A stretch of 20,595 bases of DNA from Pelargonium cotyledonis (GCA_036897625.1 JAYMTA010001328.1:1-20595), one strand, 5' to 3'. Positions 9,411 through 19,160 are shown, numbered from the stretch's first letter. A program made the numbers and translations. The notes: generated from the sequence alone by a model not told the origin.

Positions 9411-12400
9411 TGGTTACTAAACTATTCTTACTAACTAATGCATCCATTTGACTTGGATGTTAACCCTGTACCTTGATGAAGAATATTAGATATCTCAGTG
9501 AAATTGCATATCACTACCTTGGCGAGTTCATTGTCTGCATCTATTTGACTTCATACATGCATTGTTAATTGGGGAAATTGCATATCGCTACCTTGTATCA
9601 TACAAGTTTGACGCTTAATTACTCTCATCTTTTTAGGCTTCACCTAGCTTCTCTAAACTATCAAAAACTTGTTCTGTCAATCATGCTTGACAGAAAATGA
9701 CACTTAAATGACGTGGGCTGCATATATCAAAATAAACTAAAATTTTAAACTTACCCTACCGCATCTTCATTTCATCATTCTCACCCAATTGCCGGTAAAT
9801 TTAATACTTGAAGATTCTGGCAACCAGAATCTTCAAATGTTCATAAACGAATTTGCAAACTAAAATTAGCAAAATTTGATGATGAACCTTCATCTTTGTT
9901 TACAACATTTGAAGATTCTGTATGTTGAAATATGGAATTACCAGATTTCATCTTCATTTGTTTTTATTTTTCCGGAACAAAGTTAATCAATACAATTGAA
10001 GGAGATTTTCGTTTTTCTCTTATTCACTACTGAACATATTTTAGTTTTCTATGATTGCCATTTGTCTAAACATAAGTTAGATGATACAGAGTGAATTGAA
10101 GAAAATGAAGAAGATAAACATTTATGAATATAAATTTTTTTGGGCAATATACAGTGAAATACATATAATTATATTTGTAAACCAAAAAACAACCACAACA
10201 AAATTGAACTAAAACCCTAATGAAATCTAGACCAGGTCTAGGCTCTACTCAACCACACAAATCCAGACAAAAATCATCAATAAAAAAGAAACAGGTTTAG
10301 GCTTTGTTCACGCCAGATTTGAGGTTTAATAGAGAAAGATTATGGAGAGAGAGAAGAGATTTATAAACCAAACTGAACTTTAGAGACTTTATGGTGTGGG
10401 CTAAGATGGTCAAAACCCTCTACATCTAACTTGATTTAGGTTGTTCTCGATGGATATTGACAGAGGTTATGGATATGAACTCTAGTGGGGTGGGTAGCTG
10501 AAATGGTTATTAGCATGGCTGAGCAGGTTAGGTATGCCTCTCCCAGTGTATTTGCATTTGGAACTGGCTTGCATGTTGGAGAAGACTGGTGGGAAGTGAC
10601 AACGATGACTTTTGTAGATGAGGGCGGCGATGACTTCTTATGAAGATGACAACAGAGGCTTTTGGTGATGACAATGACGACGGTGGTGGTAGCTTGTGGA
10701 GATGACAACCACGGCGAAAGCTTTTGAAGATAAACATGTCGGCTACAACTTTTGGTAGTAGCAAAGAGAAGTGGCTTGGGCTTCACCCAAAGAGAGATGT
10801 GGTGCAATGTGCCTTTGATGATAGATGAGTGTGAGAGTGAGGGTTGGTTTAGTTAGGGTGAACGTTATAGTTAAGTTTAGTTAGAGTGAGGGTTGGGTTA
10901 GTAAGAGAAGGGTTTTTGGGTCATTTCATGATAAATTTGGCTCTATAACTAACATAATTTGTCTTGGAAAGTTAAGAGTAATCCGAACTTACAAAAAAAA
11001 AAGTTGAGGTTAGTTAATTACATTAAAAAAAATTCTAGAGTTTAGAACATAAATCTGGATCTTTATCTTGGATATGTTAAATTCCAATAATGGGCTTAAT
11101 ACAATGGTTTGGGCTTCCCATACTAAAATGTCAACGTTTGTTAGTAGGGTTTCACTTGCACAATTATATTTAGCTATTTCACTTTATAATTTTCCAATGT
11201 AGGATACTATCACTTACTTCAACACTCTCTCACGTGCAAGTCTCACATTTTTTTCGGTGAGCATGAGCATGTGCAAGCGGGTCGGAGACCACATGTGGAT
11301 GCAACATAAACGGGACACTTTCGAGGCAAAGACTTGAATCAAAATCAGCTCTGATATCATGTTAAATTTGATACCATGTTGATTCATCATAAAAAAAGGG
11401 TTAAAGTTAGAAGTCAAAATTGGGAATCAATTTTGGGAATTAGGGCAAGTAGCCACGTGAGCCGCACGAACCCACTAGAGCACGTGGGACTAATGGACAG
11501 GAGGTGGGGCTCACACGGTCTCACCTCTCCCTTCCCTTTATAACCCGCTGGGCCCCTCTCACTTGTTTCCTAAATTGAAGAGGTAGCTGGAGGAAAGAGT
11601 TTGACTTGAATTAGGAAAGCTCTGAATAAGGAAAGAGAGATGCCTATTGTCTCCAGGCCTGCCCGCCTCCTGGCCTACCCGCCTCCTGGCCTATCCGCCT
11701 TCTGGCCTGTCCGCCTCCAGACTTCCTGCCTCCAGGCTGCAGGCTAATAACTATAGGCAACCTTGGGCAGGCGCCCATGGGCAAGTATCATCTCATCAAG
11801 GACCACCCGTCCAGGGTCACCAGACCATGGGGCCCCAGTCAGGGGCTCCCGGAGGGCAAAAGGCTGCTGGAACCCCAGAGACATGAATAAACAAAATTCA
11901 AGACAAAGAGCAAAAGCCCAGAGGAGGATCAGGTGGCCAACCATGTACCCCGGAGAGGTCCCATGCCCCCCCCCTGACTCTACGTCCTAGCCTGTTCGCT
12001 CCCGGACATCCATCGGAGGTGGACTTCTTTTCTCACACGGTCGGAGGCCAGAGATAGTAAGACCTTAGTGACAAGCAAGGTCAACTGGCAATGAGACAAA
12101 CTGAGAATGTCGGCCACCCTATTGGTGTGCAGATCCCAATAGGCGTCGAGCCATCACCTAGCCGCCGATCTTCTGGACCCTGCCGGAGGCCAGGTAAGCG
12201 GTCTATAAAAGGAGACTCAAGCTCGCGTTATCAGGTTCGGTCAATTCACTTATTGAATACACTTTTAAGAACTCAAAACGCTCTCAAAACGTTCTTTGTG
12301 TGTTCATCGCAATTTTCGAATATAATTCGTCTCAAGAATGATATACGGAGATTCGATTATCAGTTTTTTACATATTTTCTGTTTGTGTGGAGACTTATTC

Positions 12401-14754
12401 TCATGGCGGAGACGGTTCCTCGGACACACGTCTGGGGCATAACTTAACGGTGCGTTACCTGCGCAGGCCCACAGTCACTGACCGGACGTGGATCACTGCT
12501 ACCACCTCAAACTTGAAGACTTAATTTTGACTTAGTCAAAATCCCTAACATTTGGGATAAAGAAGACCTAATAGAACTTAATAGAAACCCTAACACTTGG
12601 ACTAGAAGATAGTACGACGACGTACAAGACCCTTGACTTTGACTCAGAAAAAATAGTCAAATCACTTGTTAAATTCTAATAATGGGATAAATGTAATGGC
12701 TTGAGTTTACCATACTAAAAGGTCAACCTTGTTAGTAATGTTTCACTTGCACCATTATATATACCCACTTTACTTTATTTTTTTTAATATGGGACACTAT
12801 CACCCACTTTAACAAGTTACATGGAATTGGGAGTATATTTTGTGTCAAATATGTAAGTGCAAGGTAGTTATCTGGAAATTCTTCTTATTTTTTTATTTTT
12901 TTATTTTATTATACATATGCTTTTGTCTTTTTGTAATAATTTTATGAGAATTGTTGTTAGGAGTATGAAACATATTGGGACTTGGAGTTACAATTTCATA
13001 ATCCTTTCTTAATATCTTACTTGTAGGAATTATATAATGAACTCCGCCAAGATAATAAAGAACTTCACTCTGAAGATATTGCAGAAAGAAACTCTTGCTT
13101 GAATGAACTCCTTGAAGTTTTGAAGGAACCGATGTTCCAAATGCTTGAGTCAGAATACTGTATATCAGAAAGATTGTATGTGGTATGTACGTTTTACTTT
13201 AAGTTATGATGTAAGAACCATCAATGTGTTATATTTATAAAGGCTAAATGCTTCTATAGTGGTGAACTGCTATAGAACAGTACTCCGGTACAGTACTACA
13301 AACCAGCCAATTTTCCATTAGACTTCAAATTAGTAGAGCTTAGTTACAGGATTTTGCTATAAATAAAATAAAAAAACTGTCCGACATGCAATGTGGTTTC
13401 AAATCTGGTAATTATAGTATGGCGTAGAATATGTGCAGAGTACTGTCAACCAGAGTCTCAGCCATCAGTCATGATTTCTAAAAATGATCTTGTTTCATTG
13501 TCTTAGGCTGTAAATGATTTGAGATCGGCAATCGAACTCTTGAAACATGTGACATTAACACTAAAGATTCTGAGATTGTTATCGGCAGAAGAGCAGTTTA
13601 ATTATGTCTCCACATGGCATAAAATTATATCTGTTTGTGCTGAAGAGCTGGAACATGGTGCATTAATTTGGAATCAATCATTACAGAAGAATGTCCATGA
13701 TCAGATACTCTCTGGACCTCAAGGTACTGCTTATATTTTACTCAAAGTAATGATACGGTAATTTTATTTTCTTGATTCAAGTACTTTTGATTTAAGCCAT
13801 GCACTCTTTCCCTGCTTTTTTCTTTTTTTGAAAAAATTAAATACAGGCAAGAAATATATTCTCGGTCTTGGAGAGATTTACAGAGTAGTTGAAGTTATTG
13901 GAGCCTCAGCCAAACTTTACAAACCATGGGTACTATTGTGTTCTGCGAATTCCACAGCCTTGTTTGCTATTCTGAGTAAGTGTTCTACTCTATGGTCAAG
14001 TTCAGGAGTTGAAAAAGCTCTAGAGAGTATATCCGATCCCATTGATCTCGGATATGATGGAACTATTAGTGCATTACGAGCATCGATAAAATCTATTCAT
14101 GATCTTGATGTGGGTACACTTCAAAAGCATGTTCTCCCACAACAAGAACCAGTTTGCCGGCTGTCACTCTTGAATCCAAACATTGTATTAGGTAAGTACA
14201 TTTTGAATAATGGGCAAAGCTATCAAAGTTAAGAACTAAAACCTTCCTTTTCCATTACATTTTACTGTGTTCCAGATGGGCAACAGTTTTCTTCCTGAAC
14301 ACTTGCATAACTATATTACCCTTATCTTGAAACTTTATCTTCCAGGGGTCTAGACAGAATTATAACTAATCGTTGAATTCTCAAACTGTTTATGAGAGCC
14401 AGACTTCATCTAAAGGTTGCATTTGATAATTGTTTTGAAACAGACTTTCATAAGTGGTAAAAAAGAAAACAATATTGTACATAAAATTTCAAGATCAGTG
14501 TGCTATGTAATAAATAATAGTATACTTGTTTGCATGCATCATTCAGTGCAGTGTAATGTCATTTGTCTTTGCTTTGACTGTTGTCTTTTTATAGCACAAG
14601 TGTGTGTCATTCTAATTATCTAAGGTATTTTCATGAACCAGACATGAAATTGGTGGTCTGGAATCAGGAGCACTATTTTCTCAAAGTTGCAAATTTATGG
14701 GCCAATCTAGTAAGCCGTGACCCTCCCAATTTGCCAGACGTATATGTTGGCTGA
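4210..14754 (+). CDS. Gamma-synergin/aftiphilin-like protein (nine exons)
   Basis: The coding model joins 4210-4918, 5276-5427, 7066-7356, 7454-8434, 8516-8584, 13027-13182, 13507-13723, 13847-14191 and 14642-14754, giving about 1,010 residues. The start at 4210 has a good context (G at -3, G at +4) and begins with Met-Glu and four Asp. Seen directly: a DFGDF motif at residues 6-10, WGDF at 40-43, FDPFGF at 68-73, eight W-x-x-K motifs in residues 225-655, two FGFxFNP motifs, long Asp tracts, and a helical, conserved-looking C-terminus from about residue 680. DFGxF and DPF motifs are known ligands of AP-1/GGA gamma-ear and other adaptor appendages, and gamma-synergin uses them. I therefore infer a cytosolic accessory protein of clathrin/AP-1 trafficking at trans-Golgi or endosomes. 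No signal peptide or membrane span is visible. All internal introns after the second are GT-AG; their phases fit, and only the exon 1/2 join is doubtful. Confidence 0.8.
5276..5427 (+). CDS. Exon 2: second W-x-x-K motif (GWGFK)
   Basis: The reading frame carrying GWGFK (5374-5385) and ending DGDPK at a clean donor AAG|GTAAAG is well supported. The left border is not. The frame is blocked by TGA codons at 5224 and 5230, so the exon starts later; 5276 after TTTAG or 5345 after TCTAG both join exon 1 (ending 4918) in frame. A better-looking acceptor after a CTAAT branch-point-like site, at 5204, leads into a different frame that stops at 5256. Confidence 0.55.
5790..6715. mobile_element. GAGGCGC-rich non-autonomous element in intron 2
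   Basis: The left end has GTTTAAAAAGACC, then repeated GAGGCGC/GAGGTG words up to 5890. The right end at 6629-6700 has GCGCC, CCTCAAATGCGCCC and a T-run, roughly the inverse of the left end. Between lie about 700 bp of AT-rich sequence with no open frame. The layout fits a small DNA transposon with imperfect terminal inverted repeats; the family is not identified and exact ends and target duplication are not resolved. Confidence 0.35.
6683..6770. repeat. T20, C15 and A12 homopolymer cluster
   Basis: T-run at 6683-6702, C-run at 6742-6756 and A-run at about 6759-6770, inside intron 2. Such a cluster is prone to sequencing error, so the lengths are uncertain. Confidence 0.7.
7066..7356 (+). 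CDS. Exon 3: FGFDFNP and WEFK motifs
   Basis: 97 codons in phase 0 on both sides, with an acceptor in TTTTTAGTTTGAAG|GTT and donor TTG|GTTAGT. It contains GDWNFGFDFNP at 7186-7215 and VWEFKDA at 7306-7326. The same two motifs recur in exon 4, so the exons look like copies of one repeat unit with linker. Confidence 0.85.
7454..8434 (+). CDS. Exon 4: five W-x-x-K repeats and start of the C-terminal domain
   Basis: 327 codons, phase 0, from acceptor TTGTAG|GAAGAG to donor AAAG|GTTGGT. It holds FGFSFNP and five repeats: LWGFK (7697), SWESK (7838), SWEFK (7946), SWEFK (8114) and SWDLK (8255), spaced 47, 36, 56 and 47 residues. Two of them follow D-D-F-G and are followed by a Ser-Gly-x-K-x-E-D-Q-like stretch. 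The end, EKYLDFYGKLKIELCYIAECHL, changes to a helical Leu-rich pattern and opens the C-terminal domain. Confidence 0.9.
8516..8584 (+). CDS. Exon 5: short basic/acidic linker
   Basis: 23 codons, phase 0, between CTCTCTCTAG|AAAGCT and CAG|GTTGGT. It encodes KARRNG, then an acidic stretch ending DDDIQ. It is too short to stand out alone, but both splice sites are strong and the phase agrees with exons 4 and 6. Confidence 0.8.
9376..9407. repeat. (GA)16 microsatellite
   Basis: Sixteen uninterrupted GA units in intron 5; likely polymorphic in length. Confidence 0.95.
9808..9920. repeat. Nested inverted repeats
   Basis: Arms TTGAAGATTCTGG and CCAGAATCTTCAA at 9808-9836 are perfect 13-mers with a three-base loop. 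The right arm (9825-9841) is in turn perfectly inverted, 17 bp, at 9904-9920 across 62 bases. One arm can therefore pair with two partners. It may be the remnant of a small hairpin transposon. Confidence 0.7.
11075..11368 (-). mobile_element. TRIM-like mini LTR retrotransposon, 5' LTR lost
   Basis: Read on the minus strand: an LTR end AATTTAACA (11368-11360), then TGATATCAGAGC (11359-11348), one base from the TGGTATCAGAGC initiator-Met tRNA primer binding site. A 123-bp non-coding internal part and a purine tract GTGAGAGAG follow, then a 150-bp LTR (11224-11075) that begins TGTTGAAG and ends TTTAACA. There is no room for gag or pol, which defines a TRIM. Only the last few bases of the 5' LTR remain next to the PBS. 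Confidence 0.7.
11657..11720. repeat. 16-bp GC-rich minisatellite, four copies
   Basis: Four head-to-tail copies of a unit like GCCTGCCCGCCTCCTG, with degenerate copies on both sides (from about 11642 to 11736). Confidence 0.85.
12204..12210 (+). promoter_or_regulatory. TATA box in the LTR-like insertion
   Basis: TATAAAA in GGTCTATAAAAGGAG, a strong plant TATA context. It lies in the sense orientation of the host gene, inside intron 5. Confidence 0.45.
12667..12814 (-). mobile_element. Second TRIM LTR, about 80% like the one at 11075
   Basis: On the minus strand it starts TGTTAAAGTGGG and ends GAATTTAACA, a full 148-bp LTR with TG/CA ends. It aligns end to end with the LTR at 11075-11224, including shared CATACTAAAA and TTTCACTTGCAC words. 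The base sequence just inside it is not a primer binding site, so it is a solo LTR or the displaced 5' LTR of the same element. Confidence 0.7.
13027..13182 (+). CDS. Exon 6: helical segment of the C-terminal domain
   Basis: 52 codons, phase 0, from TTACTTGTAG|GAATTA to GTG|GTATGT. It reads ELYNELRQDNKEL then NELLEVLKEPMFQMLESEY, with amphipathic helix character. It resumes the frame of exon 5 after a 4.4-kb intron crowded with transposons. Confidence 0.88.
13507..13723 (+). CDS. Exon 7: helical segment of the C-terminal domain
   Basis: Begins after TCATTGTCTTAG and ends CAAG|GTACTG in phase 1. It encodes DLRSAIELLKHVTLTLKIL, VSTWHKIISVCAEELEHGA and WNQSLQ. The last part recalls from memory the WxxxxxxCxxEL pattern in C-terminal synergin-type domains; this should be tested by profile search. 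Confidence 0.88.
13847..14191 (+). CDS. Exon 8: core of the C-terminal domain
   Basis: Begins after AAATACAG and ends TTAG|GTAAGT, phase 1 at both ends. It encodes KKYILGLGEIYRVVEVIGAS, then a KPWVLL segment, CSTLWSSSGVEKAL, and a final QQEPVCRLSLLNP. This is the densest globular-looking part of the protein. It is an even, open 115-codon stretch with no frameshift, which argues that the gene is functional. Confidence 0.9.
14642..14754 (+). CDS. Exon 9: C-terminus and stop
   Basis: After acceptor GAACCAG the split Asp codon leads into MKLVVWNQEHYFLKVANLWA, then NLVSRDPPNLPDV and a TGA at 14752-14754. It is in frame with exon 8 and has the same domain character (HYFL, ANLWANL). Without this exon, exon 8 would read only about ten more codons into the intron. 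Confidence 0.88.
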
Positions 14755-15300
14755 TGATGACAGCCATATTGTGGAGTGGGTATTGAGGAGCTTTTGTAGA
14801 AGATACACAAAAATTCCAATCAATGTGCTACGGGTCATGCTTGAGAATGAAAACTCTTGAGACGAGTTTCAATGATCCAGAACAGAAGATGACCGAACAC
14901 AGATAGATGAATGCTCAGCTGGGACGCCGAGACAGGTGGTGTCAAATTCAATAATTCCTTCATTGGTTCACATTTTTTCCTGGAAGCTGTATGTATGGTA
15001 GCAATTGGATCTAGCTATGTTGTATTATTATGTTATTATTTGTGCTTGTTGAGTTGGGTGTATCAATTAGGCGCACCCATGTATACATAGAGCATAGACG
15101 ACTTGTGAATTTTTTTATCGTTTTGCACACCCTCTCTATTTTCCATCTTCCCTCTTGATTTGTTGCTATTCAGAGTTGAGTCACAGATATTGTTAAATTA
15201 TACATGATTGTAGTAATGATATAGCAATCTAAGATTTGCTCCGTTGCATGCATTCTTGTTAATTCGTAAGTAAGTGGATACTTATTTTGGGACAAATTGA
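14755..15300 (+). other. 3' UTR and downstream flank of the synergin-like gene
   Basis: Follows the TGA with no further coding frame. It is T-rich, with a TTATTATTATGTTATTATTT stretch near 15020-15045 that could be a near-upstream polyadenylation element. The cleavage site cannot be placed. Confidence 0.4.
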
Positions 15301-16560
15301 GTAGTTGCAGATGTCACCGTTGTTAAGTGGATTATGTTCTAAAATGGGTCTTGGAGGTTGTTAAGTGGACTTTCCTAAGAGCTTCTTCAACCAAAAATTG
15401 CACCTTATCAAAGAATTTCAAATGAGAAACATCCATGAATATGATCTAATGTTGTTAGTGGAAATCCCAGGATTGAACAAGTCACTCCTTGCAGGATATT
15501 GGTATGCGTATTGGTAATCTTCCCTTCCCATAGTGAACTCTCTCTACACTACTTTTTTTTTTTTTTCCTAAACCATGTAGTTCCTGAGCAGACTTGCACT
15601 TTCACGATAAGCACGTTTAAGACATTTGACTATACCAGACTATTCCACATTTGAGGCTTGGTTATAGGGTTAAGGATTACTCACATCTCTCTCACAGGTG
15701 TGTTGAGTGAAGATCAAAATCAAGAGCTCTTCTTATTCACGTACCTTCAGCGCACCAACTGCACCAAACCCAATGGATCTCTCTACACTATTCCTTGAGA
15801 AGGTTGCAATCATCCAAAACTTACCAATAAATACTGCTATCATTACCCTCGTATCTTTGATACTTAAACATGCACATCCTTTAGGACTGAACCCAACGGA
15901 TGCTTCTCTTGTGTATATTCTTGGCCCGCCAGCAACTGATAAGAAAATGTCATAATTTGCATCAAGTAAAATCAGAGAGCACTAAGCAAACATTATATGA
16001 GTACTAATTTCTTGCCTGAGAGAGTAGTTTCAAGTTTCAACTTCTATCCCATTAACCGAGGTTCCAATGATTTTTTATCAACCCGAGTTGCATCCCTCAT
16101 CAAGTTAGTACAAAAATATGGAATGTCTAGGTATATTCCGAACTTATGAACAATCCAAACCCGAAAGATTTTCTCAAATCTCCATGGGGTATATTCTGAC
16201 TTTTGTCGATTGATACTTATAAGGCTAGATCAACAAGAGTATTGATTCAAAAGGTTTTTTGCATCCCAACAAGATTCCAAAGAATTTTTGAAAAAAAAAA
16301 ATATATAAACATTTTCAACAAAAAGTAGGTGATTGAATAACTTATCGTTTCAAGACCCTTAATTTGCTTGATCATCTTCCTCTCCCCAGCTTCCTCCAGC
16401 AGCTTAGAAAGACCATAGCAAAGGAAAAGAAGGTACAAAGAGTGTATCTTCTTGCCTTTCAACTCATTGACTAACATAAAAAAAGAAGGTAGTAGTAGGT
16501 ATTCATTGGTGAATCAAATATCTCCATTAGGTCGAAAAATCTTGGGTCTGCATACTGTCC
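15300..16560. other. Intergenic, nothing identified
   Basis: AT-rich, with a T-run at about 15551-15566 and a short direct repeat GTTGTTAAGTGGA near 15319 and 15358. An 82-codon frame at 15707-15955 and a 76-codon minus frame at 16247-16477 show no domain, repeat or splice support. Confidence 0.5.
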
Positions 16561-16561
16561 A

Positions 16562-17160
16562 TCAACAACTCTCAATAAAACTTATCATAACATTTATTAA
16601 TGTCCGCGCTCCGCCTTTGGGCCTTAGGTCAACTTGTTTTCCCGTACAGTCTTTGACCTTTTTCTTGCCTTTGCCATTTGTTCTTACAAGGTAGTGAATA
16701 ACCATCCCGATTTTGGGCTTTTGCAAGTTTTTCTCTATTGTTCTTAACATGTTGAGAAGCTCATGGAGAAGTTTATCAAGTTTATTCATGTTGAAGTTCA
16801 TGATGAATTGATCATAAGATTCTGGGAACGAATGTAGAATCAAGTCCCTGTCCAATTCTTGGCCTAAAAGAAAATCATAGTTTTCAAGATTCTCGACATA
16901 ACCAATCATCTTGAAACCATGAGCTTCAACATATTCGTTCTCTCCCATTTGGCATCTAAAGAGTACTTTTGAGACATCAAACTCTTGCTTTCCCTAGATA
17001 TAGTTCCTTGAGATGAGTTATAATCTCATAAGTATCCATATCCTCATGTTGCTACCGAAGCAATCATAAGACATGCAACATCAAGAGCATGGTATTCATG
17101 CCTATGGTAGACGACCATCTCTTCATCATATGCATCTAAAAGGAGATTATGGTATAGGAG
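16562..17160 (-). pseudogene. Decayed Ty1/copia gag fragment
   Basis: From right to left, frames encode CLMIASVA, then QHEDMDTYEIITHLKELY, then QMGENEYVEAHGFKMIGYV, LILHSFPESYDQFIMNFNMN and LLHELLNMLRTIEKNL. This order and wording match the plant copia Gag (UBN2/retrotran_gag type), including the NMLRT[IA]E segment before the basic linker. A stop and a frameshift near 16990-17055 break it, and the CCHC zinc knuckle that should follow the basic KGKKK stretch is missing. No protease, integrase or RT is visible to its left. Confidence 0.75.
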
Positions 17161-18200
17161 TTTCTAAGGCATATAGTTTCTTTTCTTGCTTGAGAACGAT
17201 TCTTAAGTTTTGGTACCAAACAAGAGAGTTTATTCCGGTCAATTTTTCCTTATCAAAGACAAATTGAAGTGATTGTGTGCTATAATGTGGAGGCAATCTA
17301 CAAAAGAAAATTGCAAAATTTTAGTATCATATTTTGAATAATTAACAGGGGACTTTCATTAAATATTGTCCCAACTATATCTTTGGAATTGATAACCCTA
17401 GAGTATCGAATCAGGAAGACTCGATATTAAATTTCTTCTAATGAGATAAGGTCATTTTTTCATTCGAATCAGGAGGCGGTGGTGACAGCAGCAATTCACA
17501 TGACAAGATTTATCTAGGTAGGTAACTTCTTTTCAATCTCCATGAGAACCTTTTCAATGGTGGATCCTATCAAATACAGAGTAGAATATTTAATCCATTA
17601 CTGGCCCTAAGTTCGTTTTGTGGCGACGGTGATCGCATCAATGGCACAAAATCAACTTAGTTAAGTCAAAACTAAGATATCGGCGGGCATTATTACACCT
17701 TTCGCGTCTAAACATGAATAAATTGGGCCTCTCTATGGTGGCAGAAACGAAAATGGACACCACCCATCCATGTATTGATCGAGGGTTGTACCTTGGAAGA
17801 CTTAAACTTAATTTTACAATTTGAGGGATTTAATTTCAAAGTGATCTCACCATATTACTATAATTGTCTCAAAATTAGATCTCATCAATTTTAAACCAAA
17901 TTATCTATAAATTAATTGACCTAATATTTAATTAATCCTATTAATTATACTAGCATGCAATACTAATTACATACGTCCACACATCCATGCATCACATACA
18001 TAAATTTAATCATACATCACATGCATAAAGCGGGAAATAAACGTGACATGCTTATAGCTAAAAATCTAAGTGATGCTTCCAGTTGGTGTGAAAGCATGAA
18101 AAAGATTATCCTAGGGTTTAGTTGCAAGTAAAAACAATACGCCAAACTCTAGGGTTAAAACCTTGAAGATGACATTCTAGGAGGTCAACGCGCAATTAGC
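17160..18200. other. Intergenic, unassigned
   Basis: No coding frame of note. By position the right part may include the leader or LTR of the minus-strand copia relic, but I see no primer binding site. From about 17800 it is very AT-rich with many TAATTA words. Confidence 0.4.
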
Positions 18201-19160
18201 GGAATTAATCTATCACAACGTTCAGGTATTGGTCTTCTTGTCTGATGCCTATAAATAGAAGTTGATTACAAGAGCTAGGGGTTTGGATTTTTGAAGCCTC
18301 CACCCCTTCTCAAGCTTTCCCAAAACTTTCCTTCGAGTTTTCAAAGCCTCAATTGCACCTCAAATCTCTTTATAATATGTTTTCATCAATTCTTTACTTG
18401 TTTTAGTGATTTTGGGATTGATAACTTAAGGGTTTATCAGTAGATCATTGTTGAACATCGATTGGATTGTGAGACACCCCTTGCTGTTTTGGATTTCATT
18501 TATGTGCATTTCCGGATAACTTTAATTCAAATTAAGTTCTTGTTATGTCATATCTCAATTGCTTACTTCGATATTTACGCTTTGTGTTAATTTATATAAT
18601 TAATTTTATGTTGATTATATTTGTTGTTTATCAAACTACGACTATGATTAACTAATCCCTAAGTGATAGGGATGTAGGTGATCGTATGACGATGATTTAA
18701 TTTATTCAATTTCCTATGTATAGTCTTAATTGTGCAAATAGTTGTGACGGTTCGTTGGGTGCATAGCCTTGAAGTGGGTTGATCACCCACGACTCGGATC
18801 ATAACACGAGCCTAACCTTAAACATAGGGTTGCTCGTGCGGATGTATGTGACCCCCTTGCAGTAGTTTGCTTTGGGGCGCAAATCGTGGCTAGGTGTAAA
18901 CCGAGGATGGCATAATCACCCTAAGTCTCGAATGATCCTCGCAAAGGATGTCATGTACGTAAGCGGGATCAAGTGACCACTTTGAATAAGACTATGCTAC
19001 GTAGAATAAGATGAACCATTGTACTCGTAGACATCAACTACATCCTGACTCACGTCTTCTCCAAAATGGAACTACGCTTCTATCTTTCTTTCTTCAATTT
19101 CTTGTTCATTTACTTTATCGCATGTTCAATATTTCATACACAACACCTTTCTCCATAAAC
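18200..19160 (+). mobile_element. LTR fragment related to the gypsy-type LTR at 1512
   Basis: It has a TATAAAT at 18250 and a leader, then at 18649-18678 a block (TTAACTAATCCCTAAGTGAT onward, to GGGATGTAG) that matches 2449-2480 in 27 of 30 positions. A later GGGTGCATAGCCTT matches GGGTGCAAAGCCTT near 2562. The order and spacing are similar, so it is a diverged relative in the same orientation. Ends are unclear. Confidence 0.5.
18250..18256 (+). promoter_or_regulatory. TATA box of the second LTR fragment
   Basis: TATAAAT in GCCTATAAATAGAAG, a canonical plant TATA context about 400 bp before the block shared with the first LTR; the equivalent distance there is also about 400 bp. Confidence 0.4.

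Larger units (their letters stand above)
11410..12660 (+). mobile_element. GC-rich LTR-like insertion with TATA box
   Basis: Base composition jumps from AT-rich intron to a GC-rich block lying between two TRIM LTRs. It holds a 16-bp minisatellite, a TATAAAA at 12204 followed by a leader, and a distal GC-rich end near 12450-12500, as expected of a solo LTR in plus orientation. The 118-codon and smaller frames have no domain. Ends are not resolved. Confidence 0.4.
8585..13026 (+). other. Long intron 5 (4.4 kb) loaded with repeats
   Basis: It separates exon 5 from exon 6, both phase 0, with donor CAG|GTTGGT and acceptor TTGTAG|GAA. Identified contents are given as separate entries. Parts at 8600-9370 and 9930-11070 hold no element I recognise. 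Near 9440-9595 there are degenerate tandem copies sharing GCATCNATTTGACTT and GAAATTGCATATC. At 10835-10901 two copies of GAGTGAGGGTTGG lie 49 bp apart. The 123-codon minus-strand frame at 10436-10807 is low complexity. Confidence 0.75.

Noticed and set aside
10436..10807. 123-codon minus-strand open frame in intron 5
   Set aside because: Built from a GATGAC-rich low-complexity stretch; overlapping frames are also open, and there is no domain or splice support.
12091..12447. 118-codon plus-strand frame
   Set aside because: Sits over the TATA box and leader of the LTR-like insertion and has no recognisable protein feature.
15707..15955. 82-codon frame downstream of the gene
   Set aside because: No domain, no conserved pattern and no splice context; best treated as chance.
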